Numbered from the stretch's first letter, positions 15,351 through 23,030 are shown. The stretch: 64,000 nucleotides of DNA from Bacillus nakamurai (GCF_001584325.1 NZ_LSAZ01000034.1:126403-190402), one strand, 5' to 3'. Notes: generated from the sequence alone by a model not told the origin. Translations and numbers: made by a program.

Positions 15351-16116
15351 CCAAATCAAACTCCTCTACGTTTAACTGCGGTGCCTTGTTTGCCCTTTTC
15401 TGCTCTTTATCACTTTTAATTTTGGTGACAAGCCTATCAAACTGTTTTCTAAGACTGGCCGGACTAAGTATATTGGTTTTCCAAAAGCTATCTTGTTGTG
15501 ACCAATTGATTAAATATTTAATCTGCTGATCTGTGCGTTTGTCTCGCTCGCGGATCAATCTAAATTCATTCGCCCATTTTTCAAGATTCGGTTTTTTAGC
15601 ATCCGGGTTATTGTTTTGGATTTCTTTAAACAAATATTCCGCGTTCTCCATGTCGCAAATTTCATATTTGAGACGAGAAGGTTTTATATTCTTTTCATTC
15701 TTTACATTCTTATCATTCTTGATTGTGTGTTTTTGTGTCGCTTTCGTGTCGTTTTTGTGTTCGATCACTGTCTTTTTTTCTTCATCGGAATCATGGTAAA
15801 CCCCATAATTGACAATGGTTATAAGCGTTTTTTTAGTGTCTTTTTTAAAATCAATCATTTCATCCTTCTTTAACAGATCAAGAAACTGCGTCACTTTTGT
15901 ATTTGACCATGACCAACGTTCGCCAAGCTTACGAATAGATGAAATAAATTCCCCTCTTTTAAGATCATAAAGCTCATTTCCTAACACGAATTTATTATCT
16001 TTATGACTGGCCATCATAAGTAAATCGAGCCAAGCTTCATATTTAGAAAACTTTCTTTTTTCTTGGTATATCCAGTGATCTTGAACACTCCTATGAAGCT
16101 TTATCCAACCAATCAT
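15343..16116 (-). CDS. Phage replication initiation protein, DnaD/winged-helix type
   Basis: 257 residues, ATG 16116 with AAAGGTG. The N-terminus MIGWIKLHRSVQDHWIYQEKR and KRGEFISSIRKLGERWSWS-KV-FLDLLKK is a winged-helix domain typical of phage replisome organisers; a charged linker (residues about 120-145, rich in K, N, D) leads to a DnaD-like C-terminal domain with SFWKTNILSPASLRKQFDRL. It likely binds the phage origin, often located inside such genes, perhaps in the AT-rich linker region (around 15,680-15,760). Confidence 0.85.
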   Translation of the reverse strand: MIGWIKLHRSVQDHWIYQEKRKFSKYEAWLDLLMMASHKDNKFVLGNELYDLKRGEFISSIRKLGERWSWSNTKVTQFLDLLKKDEMIDFKKDTKKTLITIVNYGVYHDSDEEKKTVIEHKNDTKATQKHTIKNDKNVKNEKNIKPSRLKYEICDMENAEYLFKEIQNNNPDAKKPNLEKWANEFRLIRERDKRTDQQIKYLINWSQQDSFWKTNILSPASLRKQFDRLVTKIKSDKEQKRANKAPQLNVEEFDLDD

Positions 16117-16127
16117 TTAACTCACCT

Positions 16128-16532
16128 TTACTTGTAAAAATTCAATTCGTCACTATATGCTACTTCTCCCATGAGATAGCGGAAGCCAGCTATAAACCCT
16201 GATATGAAAGCATCCTCTGTCTCAAACGCGCTTTTGCATGAATAAACCTCGTCAAAGTCCTGTAATAGCCGCTTTGAATCTGCAGGCAGTTTCTTGCTTA
16301 ACATGGAAAAAAGCTCATTCGTTCGTTCATTGGCCTTGCATGTTTTTTTAGACCATTCGATTTTCTCTTCTCCATCATTTACCGGCTCATGGAGGTCTTT
16401 TGTTGCAATCAATTTAAGCATCGTAACCATTCCAGCATCGTAATACTGCCCGCATGTCATAGTTTTATCTTTATCCGCTCCGACCTGTTCACCAATAGCA
16501 GCTATTTTTGTAGGCGTACCCATTAATTTCAT
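16128..16532 (-). CDS. Phage early protein of unknown function
   Basis: 134 residues from ATG 16532 (AAGGGGAAG upstream), preferred over ATG 16550. It starts MKLMGTPTKIAAIGEQVGAD and has an acidic C-terminal helix with FETEDAFISGFIAGFRYLMGE, a pattern seen in small Firmicutes phage proteins (possibly the DUF6809 group, not certain). No enzymatic motif. Confidence 0.6.
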   Translation of the reverse strand: MKLMGTPTKIAAIGEQVGADKDKTMTCGQYYDAGMVTMLKLIATKDLHEPVNDGEEKIEWSKKTCKANERTNELFSMLSKKLPADSKRLLQDFDEVYSCKSAFETEDAFISGFIAGFRYLMGEVAYSDELNFYK

Positions 16533-16612
16533 AATTCTTCCCCTTTTCATGGCATATATTTGAAATATCGAATTGATTTTTTTAAAGAAGCGTGATATTT
16601 TCTATTCAAGCC

Positions 16613-16647
16613 AGTCAAGAAAAAGTGTTGCAGCACTCTCCTTGACC
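16613..16647 (-). terminator. Possible hairpin between early genes
   Basis: GGTCAAG and CTTGACT arms (16641-16647 with 16613-16619) enclose AGTG/CACT followed by TTTTT on the minus strand. The 110-base gap here is the largest inside the early operon; a partial terminator or processing site is possible. Confidence 0.35.
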
Positions 16648-16661
16648 AGCTTTACCTTCTT

Positions 16662-17507
16662 CTACAGTAATGTAAGGTTTGGCCGATCCCGCTCCATTGA
16701 GACAACGCGGCCGTATTCATCTTTTACGGCTTTATACACGGGGATCGGCTCTTTTATAACCTCTTGAAACATTCTCAACGTATCAATCTCCCCATTTTTA
16801 ATACGTTCCATGACACCAGCAAAGAAAATATCAAAGTAAACGTCATCTTCGGGGGCTTCTATATTTTTAGTGACAACCTCAACTAAAAGTCTGTCAGAAT
16901 CAATTTCGGCCGGCAGATCATCAATTATCTTTCTCATTTCAGCCGCTCTTTCTTTACTGTGATCAATAGATAGAAGAGACAAAAAATCGTTCTTTTTCAT
17001 TTTCCAGTAACCTACTGACATAAATAGATATTTTTCTAGTTTCTCTTGACACGAGATTCTATAATTTAAAGCTGTTTTAATTTCTTGCTTAATTTCGTTC
17101 ACCTCAGCCCGCCATTTATTCCCCATGGCTTGGTAGGTTTCTAAGCTCTCAATCTCGTTCAATATGGCCCAAAGACGCTTATGATACTTTAAAGTGAGTT
17201 TGTTCCAAGCGTTTATTTTACGCTGCAGTCGCTTAACCCAAACCATGGTGTTATAGGGGCTATATTTTGTAACGGCCATAATTTTATCTACGTTGAAAAA
17301 TTCACTCAGTGCTTGAAGAACCTCCTCAGGAATATCCCCCTCTGATGCGCCGGCAAACAGATGCATTAAATTAGATTCTGCTATTCTATCCAGGCCATCT
17401 TGAAGGGCTTTATTTGCATTCAGGATAAAGGCTTGAAACTCTGTAGAAACATGGTTCACTTCCACTTTTAATGCTTTAACTCGACTATAAAACTCAAATG
17501 TATTCAT
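16662..17507 (-). CDS. Large helical early phage protein, unknown
   Basis: 281 residues, ATG 17507 after GGAATGG. Almost wholly alpha-helical with charged heptad-like stretches (for example EVNEIKQEIKTALNYRISCQ and LLVEVVTKNIEAPEDDVYF). No recognised domain. In phi105-like phages the slot after the Rha-type regulator carries such conserved unknown proteins; a role in replication or host takeover is plausible only by position. Confidence 0.65.
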   Translation of the reverse strand: MNTFEFYSRVKALKVEVNHVSTEFQAFILNANKALQDGLDRIAESNLMHLFAGASEGDIPEEVLQALSEFFNVDKIMAVTKYSPYNTMVWVKRLQRKINAWNKLTLKYHKRLWAILNEIESLETYQAMGNKWRAEVNEIKQEIKTALNYRISCQEKLEKYLFMSVGYWKMKKNDFLSLLSIDHSKERAAEMRKIIDDLPAEIDSDRLLVEVVTKNIEAPEDDVYFDIFFAGVMERIKNGEIDTLRMFQEVIKEPIPVYKAVKDEYGRVVSMERDRPNLTLL

Positions 17508-17519
17508 TTTCCATTCCTC

Positions 17520-18167
17520 CTAAAATAGCGGTCTCCATGATTTAATCCATGCTTTAGCGTCCTCAAAATCAAGTTTGCGTAAATCCCTGTACGACGGCAC
17601 GGAGAACGCGTCTCTAAAATTGCGGTGAATGCCTGCAAACAATCGGCGTGTGCCTGTCTCGCTGTTGTCGTAATTGTCACGGATTTCATAAACACGCTTA
17701 CGTATCTGCTTCTGAATTACATTTTGCTGAAAAGAATCAATTTGCCAATTGTTTTCAAGTTGGTTCAATCGCTTATCGTGTTCATTTTGCTTTTGTTCAA
17801 GACGTATCATCTGCTGAAGCTGCGGGCTTAACTGTGAGTAATCATTTTGCAAGTGCCGCTCCATCTGATTGAATTGATCCACGTAAGCAGCGGTAAACAG
17901 TATGCCTTTTTCCCCTGTCATTTTGTTGGCGACCATTTCACACCCTTGTTTTGTAATTAAATAATGCTTGGCTGCCTTGTTCTGTTTTGTCAGATATGTG
18001 CTAGGGATGAAAAATGTTTGAGAATCCAATTTTGGATTTTCCTCAATCACCTTTATGTAGCCCTCAATATCTCTCGTAAGATGGAAATGATTTTTCCCCA
18101 CCATTTCCGCAACATCCCGACTGTCGGCAAGATATTGCCCGTTTGATTCGATTAAATTTAATTGCAT
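17520..18167 (-). CDS. Rha family / ORF6C-domain phage regulatory protein
   Basis: 215 residues, ATG 18167 with GGAGGAAG. N-terminal Rha-type domain: ADSRDVAEMVGKNHFHLTRDI (about 14-34), then YLITKQGCEMVANKMTGEKG. Residues about 95-135 form a coiled coil with many Q and E. The C-terminal ORF6C domain holds IRKRVYEIRD-N and SYRDLRKLDFEDAKAWI. Rha proteins are phage regulators linked to antirepression and host interference. Strong match. Confidence 0.85.
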   Translation of the reverse strand: MQLNLIESNGQYLADSRDVAEMVGKNHFHLTRDIEGYIKVIEENPKLDSQTFFIPSTYLTKQNKAAKHYLITKQGCEMVANKMTGEKGILFTAAYVDQFNQMERHLQNDYSQLSPQLQQMIRLEQKQNEHDKRLNQLENNWQIDSFQQNVIQKQIRKRVYEIRDNYDNSETGTRRLFAGIHRNFRDAFSVPSYRDLRKLDFEDAKAWIKSWRPLF

Positions 18168-18466
18168 GCTGCTTCCTCCATTTTCTTTAGTTCACGTTGC
18201 CTAACTTTTATAATTTCCTGCTCGGAAGCTCGGCACCACTGGATACAATAATCAGTTCCGTTTTGGGTAAATTCCATGAGGACTTTACCAGAAATTGATT
18301 TTGCCCTTTCGATGATCTCCACTTTTTCCCCTCGGTTGTCTGCAGCATTCTTTGGAAAAATGAAGAGCGGGCCATATTCATTTAAAATTGCTATTAAATC
18401 TCTCGACTTTTCATCTTCCGGCCATATATTGGTGATTTCTGGCGAAACTGAATTAGATGTATTCAC
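18158..18466 (-). CDS. Small early phage protein, unknown
   Basis: 102 residues from GTG 18466 (GGGGG 7 bases upstream). It ends in a basic-acidic helix EQEIIKVRQRELKKMEEAA and its centre has SISGKVLMEFTQNGTDYCIQW. No family recognised. It overlaps the upstream gene by 14 bases and the Rha-type gene by 10 bases, so translation is coupled. Confidence 0.6.
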   Translation of the reverse strand: MNTSNSVSPEITNIWPEDEKSRDLIAILNEYGPLFIFPKNAADNRGEKVEIIERAKSISGKVLMEFTQNGTDYCIQWCRASEQEIIKVRQRELKKMEEAACN

Positions 18467-18734
18467 TTGTCAGCCCCCTTTGCACAACCGAAACATCTAT
18501 CCCTCTTGATGAAAACTGGGACGCGATTTCATGTAATTGTGTGACTGGTGCCTGTTGGTGCATCCGTTTGAGGTCTTCGCAATGCTGCTTTAAAGTTTCA
18601 ATAATTTCTAAACAGCCGTCGAAGTCATTATCTTGAAGAGCATCCGGGATCATGTCGTGTAAAAGAGATTCCATTGACTTGATTTTTCTTTCCGCATTTT
18701 CGCGATCAGTTTTTAAAAACTCGTTTAAGTTCAT
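18453..18734 (-). CDS. Small coiled-coil early phage protein, unknown
   Basis: 93 residues from ATG 18734 (AAAAGGAGTC upstream), preferred over ATG 18758. Helical, starting MNLNEFLKTDRENAERKIKS, with LEIIETLKQHCEDLKRMHQQ. Similar helical early proteins are common in Bacillus phages; function unknown. Confidence 0.6.
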   Translation of the reverse strand: MNLNEFLKTDRENAERKIKSMESLLHDMIPDALQDNDFDGCLEIIETLKQHCEDLKRMHQQAPVTQLHEIASQFSSRGIDVSVVQRGLTSEYI

Positions 18735-18747
18735 AACTTGACTCCTT

Positions 18748-18891
18748 TTATTCCGCATTTAAATAAACAGCACAATACTTAACCATTTGTTCTTTACAGT
18801 AATTGCCGATGTGTGGCCGATTTTTTTTAATCATTAATTGTTCAAATTCAGCGAAGAAAGCAGCGAGTTTAAGCGCCTTTTCTTTTCTCAT
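18748..18891 (-). CDS. Microprotein of 47 residues in the early operon
   Basis: ATG 18891 to TAA 18748; product MRKEKALKLAAFFAEFEQLM... with a Cys-Lys-Glu stretch (NYCKEQMVKYC). An AAGGGG site about 9 bases upstream supports translation. It overlaps the preceding microgene by 23 bases in another frame. No family recognised. Confidence 0.5.
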   Translation of the reverse strand: MRKEKALKLAAFFAEFEQLMIKKNRPHIGNYCKEQMVKYCAVYLNAE

Positions 18892-19003
18892 CTAACATTT
18901 CCCCTTTCTCCTTCTCTTCTTCCATTTCAAGAAGCCGAGGGATAGAATATTTCATAAAGAATTGAAAAATCCTATCCTCAACATGTGCTGGTAGTTCTAT
19001 CAT
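18869..19003 (-). CDS. Microprotein of 44 residues in the early operon
   Basis: ATG 19003 to TAA 18869 with a near-perfect GAGGAGGAATTGC ribosome site, so translation is likely. The product starts MIELPAHVEDRIFQFFMKYS and ends in a highly charged helix (EMEEEKEKGEMLDEKRKG). It overlaps the end of the XRE regulator gene by 26 bases. Unknown function. Confidence 0.55.
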   Translation of the reverse strand: MIELPAHVEDRIFQFFMKYSIPRLLEMEEEKEKGEMLDEKRKGA

Positions 19004-19235
19004 GCAATTCCTCCTCAACAACTTGTATTTCCGTCATTTTTAATACATTTAAATCAAGATCAATGCAAATAGCTATTTTCGAAAGAGAATTAGTTCCGGG
19101 CAAATATCTTCCGTTTTCAATGTCGGAAATATAAGTCCTAGAAAGTCCCGTCAAGCTTGCTAACTCTGACTGATTCATGTTCTTCTCTTTTCGCTTACTC
19201 TTAATGGAATAGCCAAGATTTTTCTTATCTAACAT
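18978..19235 (-). CDS. XRE-family regulator, second (Cro-like) switch protein
   Basis: 85 residues from ATG 19235, chosen because GGGGGGTG is placed 5 bases upstream; a longer frame exists. The HTH is clear: NMNQSELASLTGLSRTYISDIENGRYLPGTNSL. It is divergent from the main repressor and is the first gene of the lytic/early operon, the place of Cro-type regulators. Its codons for MTEIQV near the 3' end coincide with an exact copy of the 14-base operator, so the gene carries an operator inside itself. Confidence 0.82.
   Translation of the reverse strand: MLDKKNLGYSIKSKRKEKNMNQSELASLTGLSRTYISDIENGRYLPGTNSLSKIAICIDLDLNVLKMTEIQVVEEELHDRTTSTC
19022..19035. promoter_or_regulatory. phi105-type operator, intragenic copy
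   Basis: Exact GACGGAAATACAAG (minus strand), the 14-base core I recall for phi105 repressor operators. It lies inside the 3' part of the second XRE gene, about 200 bases from the main cluster, in a position where repressor could block elongation or form a loop. Confidence 0.8.
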
Positions 19236-19264
19236 TTTTTCACCCCCCGTTAAGGTATGATCAA

Positions 19265-19293
19265 ATTGTACGGCATTCACGACATTATGTAAA
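19265..19293 (-). promoter_or_regulatory. Candidate early promoter for the minus-strand lytic operon
   Basis: TTTACA (19293-19288) and TACAAT (19270-19265) are 17 bases apart on the minus strand, ending about 30 bases before the second XRE gene. The operators at 19345-19388 lie 50 bases upstream of its -35, so a further promoter overlapping them may exist. Confidence 0.45.
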
Positions 19294-19344
19294 AGTCGAA
19301 ATTTGGCGAAATTCAAGTATTTTAAAGATTCAGTGAGATATATA

Positions 19345-19358
19345 CTTGTATTTCCGTC
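19345..19358. promoter_or_regulatory. phi105-type operator
   Basis: Exact copy of GACGGAAATACAAG on the minus strand, in the intergenic region between the two divergent XRE regulators; centre-to-centre distance to the next copy is 30 bp (about three helical turns). Confidence 0.85.
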
Positions 19359-19374
19359 ATTTTGCTGAAAATTA

Positions 19375-19388
19375 CTTGTATTTCCGTC
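19375..19388. promoter_or_regulatory. phi105-type operator
   Basis: Exact copy of GACGGAAATACAAG on the minus strand, same face of the helix as the copy at 19345. It is 10 bases from the degenerate copy that overlaps the repressor promoter. Confidence 0.85.
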
Positions 19389-19397
19389 ATTTTAAGT

Positions 19398-19427
19398 ATT
19401 GTATTTCCGACATTTTGAGAATATAAT
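19398..19427 (+). promoter_or_regulatory. Repressor promoter with overlapping degenerate operator
   Basis: TTGTAT (19399-19404), 17-base spacer, TATAAT (19422-19427) on the plus strand. The -35 lies inside a 12/14 match to the operator (19398-19411), so the repressor would regulate its own transcription. The transcript would have a leader of about 65 bases before ATG 19501. Confidence 0.7.
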
Positions 19428-19500
19428 TACTCTCAGGAAGTTAGAAAGGCTATGGTACACGACACGTCACGACAATAATTTATTAAAGGAGCTCAAAGAT

Positions 19501-19938
19501 ATGACAAGTGTAGGGCAGAAAATTAAAGCACTGAGGAAAAAATCAAAATTAACCCAGGTCGAGCTTGCCGAACTCGCAAATATGTCAAGATCGTATCTTG
19601 CTGATATCGAAAGGGATAGATACAAACCGAGTTTAACCACTATTGAACGTCTTGCTGCTGCTTTAAATATTAATGTGACTGAAATAGTCGCAGATGGTGA
19701 CTTAGTTAAAGAAGAACCCACACCTTACGAAACGAAAGCTGAAAAAGATATTGCAAAACGAATGGAGGCTATAAGAAAAGATTTAGAGAATACGGACGGT
19801 CTTAGTTTTTCAGGAGAACCCATGAGTCAGGAGGCTATTGAGTCTCTTATGGAAGCCATGGAGCATGTCGTTCGGCAGACACAAAGAATTAACAAAAAAT
19901 ATACACCCAAAAAGTATAGAGAAGACAATCAAGAATAG
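19501..19938 (+). CDS. Prophage repressor, phi105 cI-like
   Basis: 145 residues from ATG 19501 (AAAGGAGCTC upstream); an in-frame upstream extension to 19399 would run through the promoter and is rejected. N-terminal HTH: GQKIKALRKKSKLTQVELAE, then NMSRSYLADIERDRYKPSL. The C-terminal part (KDIAKRMEAIRKDLENTDGL, SFSGEPMSQEAIESLMEAME, INKKYTPKKYR) is very close to the phi105 immunity repressor as I remember it, which also has about 144 residues. It maintains lysogeny by binding the 14-base operators. No LexA-type self-cleavage domain is present. Confidence 0.92.
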   Translation: MTSVGQKIKALRKKSKLTQVELAELANMSRSYLADIERDRYKPSLTTIERLAAALNINVTEIVADGDLVKEEPTPYETKAEKDIAKRMEAIRKDLENTDGLSFSGEPMSQEAIESLMEAMEHVVRQTQRINKKYTPKKYREDNQE

Positions 19939-19951
19939 GAGGCTTTCACCT

Positions 19952-20398
19952 TTGATTAAGTCAACTGTGAATAAACTGATTTCAAAGTATAAAACTAGCA
20001 ACCCCTTTGAGCTTGCCTCATATCTAAATGTCAACGTTATACCTTGGAATCTACACCACGAGATACAAGGATTTTATAAATACGACAGGAGAAATAAATA
20101 CATCGTTATAAATTCAAACCTAAATTCAAGTCAAAAAATATTTGTATGCGCTCACGAACTTGGACATTCACAATTGCACCCACATTCCAATACACCATTT
20201 ATGAGAAAGCGTACTTTTTTTTCAATTGATAAAATTGAAATTGAGGCAAATACGTTTGCTGTTGAACTTTTACTCCCGGATTGGGCTATCGAACAACACA
20301 GGGGCACTTCACTTACTTTAAAAGATATCGCTGCAATAAACGGCATCCCCTGTGAGGTTGCTCATTTAAAAGATGTTTCCAACCTTAAAAATTTTTAA
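19952..20398 (+). CDS. ImmA/IrrE-family metallopeptidase
   Basis: 148 residues from TTG 19952, fixed by AGGAGG 13 bases after the repressor stop; the longer open frame overlapping the repressor is rejected. Zinc site HELGH at residues 68-72 (VCAHELGHSQLHPH) with the downstream acidic IEIEANTFAVELLLP helix as third-ligand region. Proteins of this family (ICEBs1 ImmA) cleave the partner XRE repressor to induce the element. Located directly after the repressor in the same operon, which fits that role. Confidence 0.88.
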   Translation: MIKSTVNKLISKYKTSNPFELASYLNVNVIPWNLHHEIQGFYKYDRRNKYIVINSNLNSSQKIFVCAHELGHSQLHPHSNTPFMRKRTFFSIDKIEIEANTFAVELLLPDWAIEQHRGTSLTLKDIAAINGIPCEVAHLKDVSNLKNF

Positions 20399-20436
20399 CC
20401 CTAAAACAGAACATACGTTTGCTAAGGAGCTACATT

Positions 20437-21870
20437 ATGAATCTGAAAAATGAAAATGAAAGAAAAAGCATCGGGATTTATATCAGGGTTTCAACTGAGG
20501 AACAAGCAAGGGAGGGCTATTCAATTCCAGCCCAAGGGGAAAAACTTAAAGCTTATTGCATATCGCAAGGCTGGACGAATTATAAGTTTTATACAGACGA
20601 AGGAAAATCAGCAAAAGATATTAATAGACCTTCCTTAGAATTAATGTTAAGACATATCGAGCAGGGAATCATTGATACCGTCTTAGTGTATAGGCTAGAC
20701 CGTTTAACTCGATCAGTGCGTGACCTCTATTCTCTTCTTGACTACTTTGATAAATATAATGCTGTTTTCCGGTCAGCGACAGAAGTATATGATACAGGAT
20801 CAGCAACTGGGCGGCTCTTTATTACTTTAGTTGCTGCCATGGCGCAATGGGAACGTGAGAACCTCGGCGAACGGGTTCGAATGGGGCAAATAGAAAAGGC
20901 CAGACAGGGACAATTTAGTGCGCCTGCCCCTTATGGATGGAAAAAAGAAGGAAACACATTAATCAAAAATCCAGAACAAGGCGCTGTCATTTTAGAAATG
21001 ATAGAGAAAATAAAAGAAGGTTACTCAATTAGAAAATTGGCTGATTACCTTGATAACTCTGAATATCAACCCACAAGAGGTTACAAATGGCACATTGCAT
21101 CAATCTTAGTTATTTTAAAAAACCCTGCCTTGTATGGTGCTCTTAGATGGAATGATGAAATAATTGAGGATGCTTTTGAGGGGTATATAACAAAAGTAGA
21201 ATTCAAACTACTACAAACCATTTTACATGATAGGCAAAATTTCAAAAAAAGAGAAACCACATCTATTTTTATTTTCCAATCAAAAATTATATGCCCGAAT
21301 TGCGGTAACCGCTTAACGTGCGAACGTTCAATATATTTTAGAAAAAAAGACAATAAGAACGTAGAAAGTAATCATTATAGGTGCCAAGCGTGTACACTAA
21401 ATAAAAGGCCGGCAATAGGAGTAAGCGAGAAGAAATTTGAAAAAGCTTTTATAAACTATATGGAGCAAGTTAGTTTTAAAAGAGAACCTGATTTTCCAAA
21501 GCAATGTAAAAGTAACCAGGATTTCGAAAAGTTGCATCAGAAAATAATAAAAATTGAAAACCAACGAAAAAAATATCAAAAAGCATGGTCAAAAGATTTG
21601 ATAACGGATAATGAATTTGAACAACTCATGAATGAAACAAAAACGGCACTTGAACAAGCTAATGCAGAGCTGCAAAAAAAGCAAGGTGCCGCCATCCCAA
21701 AAACCCCCGTTGATATTGAAAAGGTAAAAAAACTAATTGTAATGTTTAAAGAAAATTGGAATGTTTTAACTAATGAAGAAAAAAGGGAGTACGTTCAGGA
21801 GCTAATAGAAAGGATTAAGTTTGAGAAAAAAGAAGGGAAAGTAAAGATCCTCAGTGTCGATTTTTATTAG
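20437..21870 (+). CDS. int: Large serine integrase
   Basis: 477 residues from ATG 20437 (AAGGAGC upstream). The catalytic domain begins IGIYIRVSTEEQAREGYSI with nucleophile Ser19; YRLDRLTRSVRDLYSLLD, GRLFITLVAAMAQWERENLGERVR follow. A recombinase domain (APYGWKKEG... to the NPALYGAL region), a zinc ribbon (CPNCGNRLTCERS ... YRCQAC) and a C-terminal coiled coil (residues about 340-430) complete the large-serine-recombinase layout. It integrates the phage at a short attB; its stop lies about 20 bases from the radC junction. Confidence 0.95.
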   Translation: MNLKNENERKSIGIYIRVSTEEQAREGYSIPAQGEKLKAYCISQGWTNYKFYTDEGKSAKDINRPSLELMLRHIEQGIIDTVLVYRLDRLTRSVRDLYSLLDYFDKYNAVFRSATEVYDTGSATGRLFITLVAAMAQWERENLGERVRMGQIEKARQGQFSAPAPYGWKKEGNTLIKNPEQGAVILEMIEKIKEGYSIRKLADYLDNSEYQPTRGYKWHIASILVILKNPALYGALRWNDEIIEDAFEGYITKVEFKLLQTILHDRQNFKKRETTSIFIFQSKIICPNCGNRLTCERSIYFRKKDNKNVESNHYRCQACTLNKRPAIGVSEKKFEKAFINYMEQVSFKREPDFPKQCKSNQDFEKLHQKIIKIENQRKKYQKAWSKDLITDNEFEQLMNETKTALEQANAELQKKQGAAIPKTPVDIEKVKKLIVMFKENWNVLTNEEKREYVQELIERIKFEKKEGKVKILSVDFY

Positions 21871-21879
21871 TATTTATAT

Positions 21880-21905
21880 CAACTATACACAGACAAAATG
21901 CTCCT
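21880..21905. other. Prophage-chromosome junction (att site) inside radC
   Basis: Homology to radC stops right after the codons for QEHFVC (about 21,889); the next codons GTA TAG are phage-derived. The serine integrase gene ends at 21,870, the usual neighbour of its att site. The short core must lie within these bases; its exact limits need the other junction, which is outside the window. Confidence 0.7.
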
Positions 21906-22290
21906 GGGATAAAAAGCGCATATCCTCCATCACAAAATTTGCCCCGTCTTCCGGAGAGCGGATGACGTAATGTTCCTCGGCGGATGTCTTATGAATGCGA
22001 CTCCCCAGCTCAATTGCGGCCAGTATTTGAACGGCTTTCACAGTGCCGATTCCGGGAATGCTCGACAGCTCTTGGGCGGATGCGCCTTTTAACAGGCGCA
22101 GGCCGTCAAAAGTGCGCAGCAGCCGGTGAGAGAGGTTCATTACAGATTCATGCTTTGTCCCCGTTCTTAATAGGATTGCGAGCAATTCATTGTTTGACAG
22201 ATTTTCGGCTCCGCAGTGCAGAAGCCGTTCTCTCGGTTTTTCTTTTTCCGGGAAATCTCTGAATTTTAACGGCAGATCGCAGATGATCAA
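21883..22290 (-). pseudogene. radC: radC 5' fragment disrupted by the prophage
   Basis: 135 residues remain: N-terminal helix-hairpin-helix region (ENLSNNELLAILLRTGTK, SSIPGIGTVKAVQILAAIE) up to FLSQEHFVCV, then a stop supplied by the phage. Full RadC/YsxA is about 230 residues; the JAB/MPN-like domain with its H-x-H...D zinc motif is missing here and should be on the far side of the prophage. The start is TTG 22290 close to AAGGAGG. The native allele encodes a DUF2466/JAB-domain protein of unproven DNA-related function, often an integration target. Confidence 0.92.
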
Positions 22291-22321
22291 GCCCTCCTTG
22301 TTCCCCTTCCCCGTTTGAACA

Positions 22322-22891
22322 TCAAGCTTTTATATTAAAATCTTTCAGGGCTCTCATTGTTTTTGAAACAGGAAGCCCGACGACAGAATGGAAATCACCG
22401 TCTATCTTTTTCACTAAAAGCGCGCCTTTTCCTTGGATGCCGTATGCACCTGCTTTATCCATCGGTTCTTTAGTTTCGATGTAATTCTGTATTTCGTCTT
22501 CACTAAGCGGCCAAAACGTCACTTCCGTCGTTTCACAGAACGTTTTTTTCCGGTCTCGCGCCTGGATGCTGACCGCAGTAATGACTTTATGGCTTCGGCC
22601 GGAAAGCCTCCGCAGCATATCTGCCGCCTCTTTTTTGTCACGCGGTTTGCCGAGGCATTCGCCGTCTATACAAACCATCGTGTCAGCGCCGATAACGACT
22701 GCATCGGGATTTTCTCCGGCTACAGCCCCGGCTTTTTGCTCAGCCAACCATTGGACGTTTTCTTCCGGTGAAAGGTTTCGATTTAATTTTTCATCTACAT
22801 GGCTCACAATAATGCTGTAAGGAATCTGAAGAAGATTAAGGAGTTCTTTTCTTCGCGGAGATTGTGAAGCGAGTATTAAGCGTTTTGTCAT
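22322..22891 (-). CDS. maf: Maf nucleotide pyrophosphatase / septum-associated protein
   Basis: 189 residues from ATG 22891 (AAAGGATG upstream), the same length as B. subtilis Maf. Family motifs: [14 protein letters not shown] at the N-terminus, [18 protein letters not shown] in the centre, and [22 protein letters not shown]. Maf hydrolyses non-canonical or specific nucleoside triphosphates to monophosphates and in Bacillus affects septum formation and competence-linked division arrest. Located upstream of radC and the mreBCD-min locus in the usual order. Confidence 0.95.
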   Translation of the reverse strand: MTKRLILASQSPRRKELLNLLQIPYSIIVSHVDEKLNRNLSPEENVQWLAEQKAGAVAGENPDAVVIGADTMVCIDGECLGKPRDKKEAADMLRRLSGRSHKVITAVSIQARDRKKTFCETTEVTFWPLSEDEIQNYIETKEPMDKAGAYGIQGKGALLVKKIDGDFHSVVGLPVSKTMRALKDFNIKA

Positions 22892-22997
22892 GATTGTCAT
22901 CCTTTCAGGGTTGCTTAAGAAAAAAAGATACTTGTCTATCCTACCAAATCAAACCCGTATTCACAATTTCAGAAAAATAACTTTTTCATGACAAAAT

Positions 22998-23022
22998 AAA
23001 AAATCCCGCCGCATGACGGGAG
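22998..23022 (-). terminator. spoIIB terminator
   Basis: On the minus strand TCCCG...CGGGA is followed by TTTTTTATTTT, 10-30 bases after the spoIIB stop. Confidence 0.8.
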
Positions 23023-23030
23023 AAGAAATA

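Noticed and set aside
19122-19135. 12/14 match to the operator in the second XRE gene
   Set aside because: It falls on conserved HTH codons (YISDIE), so the match is probably imposed by protein sequence; not listed as an operator.
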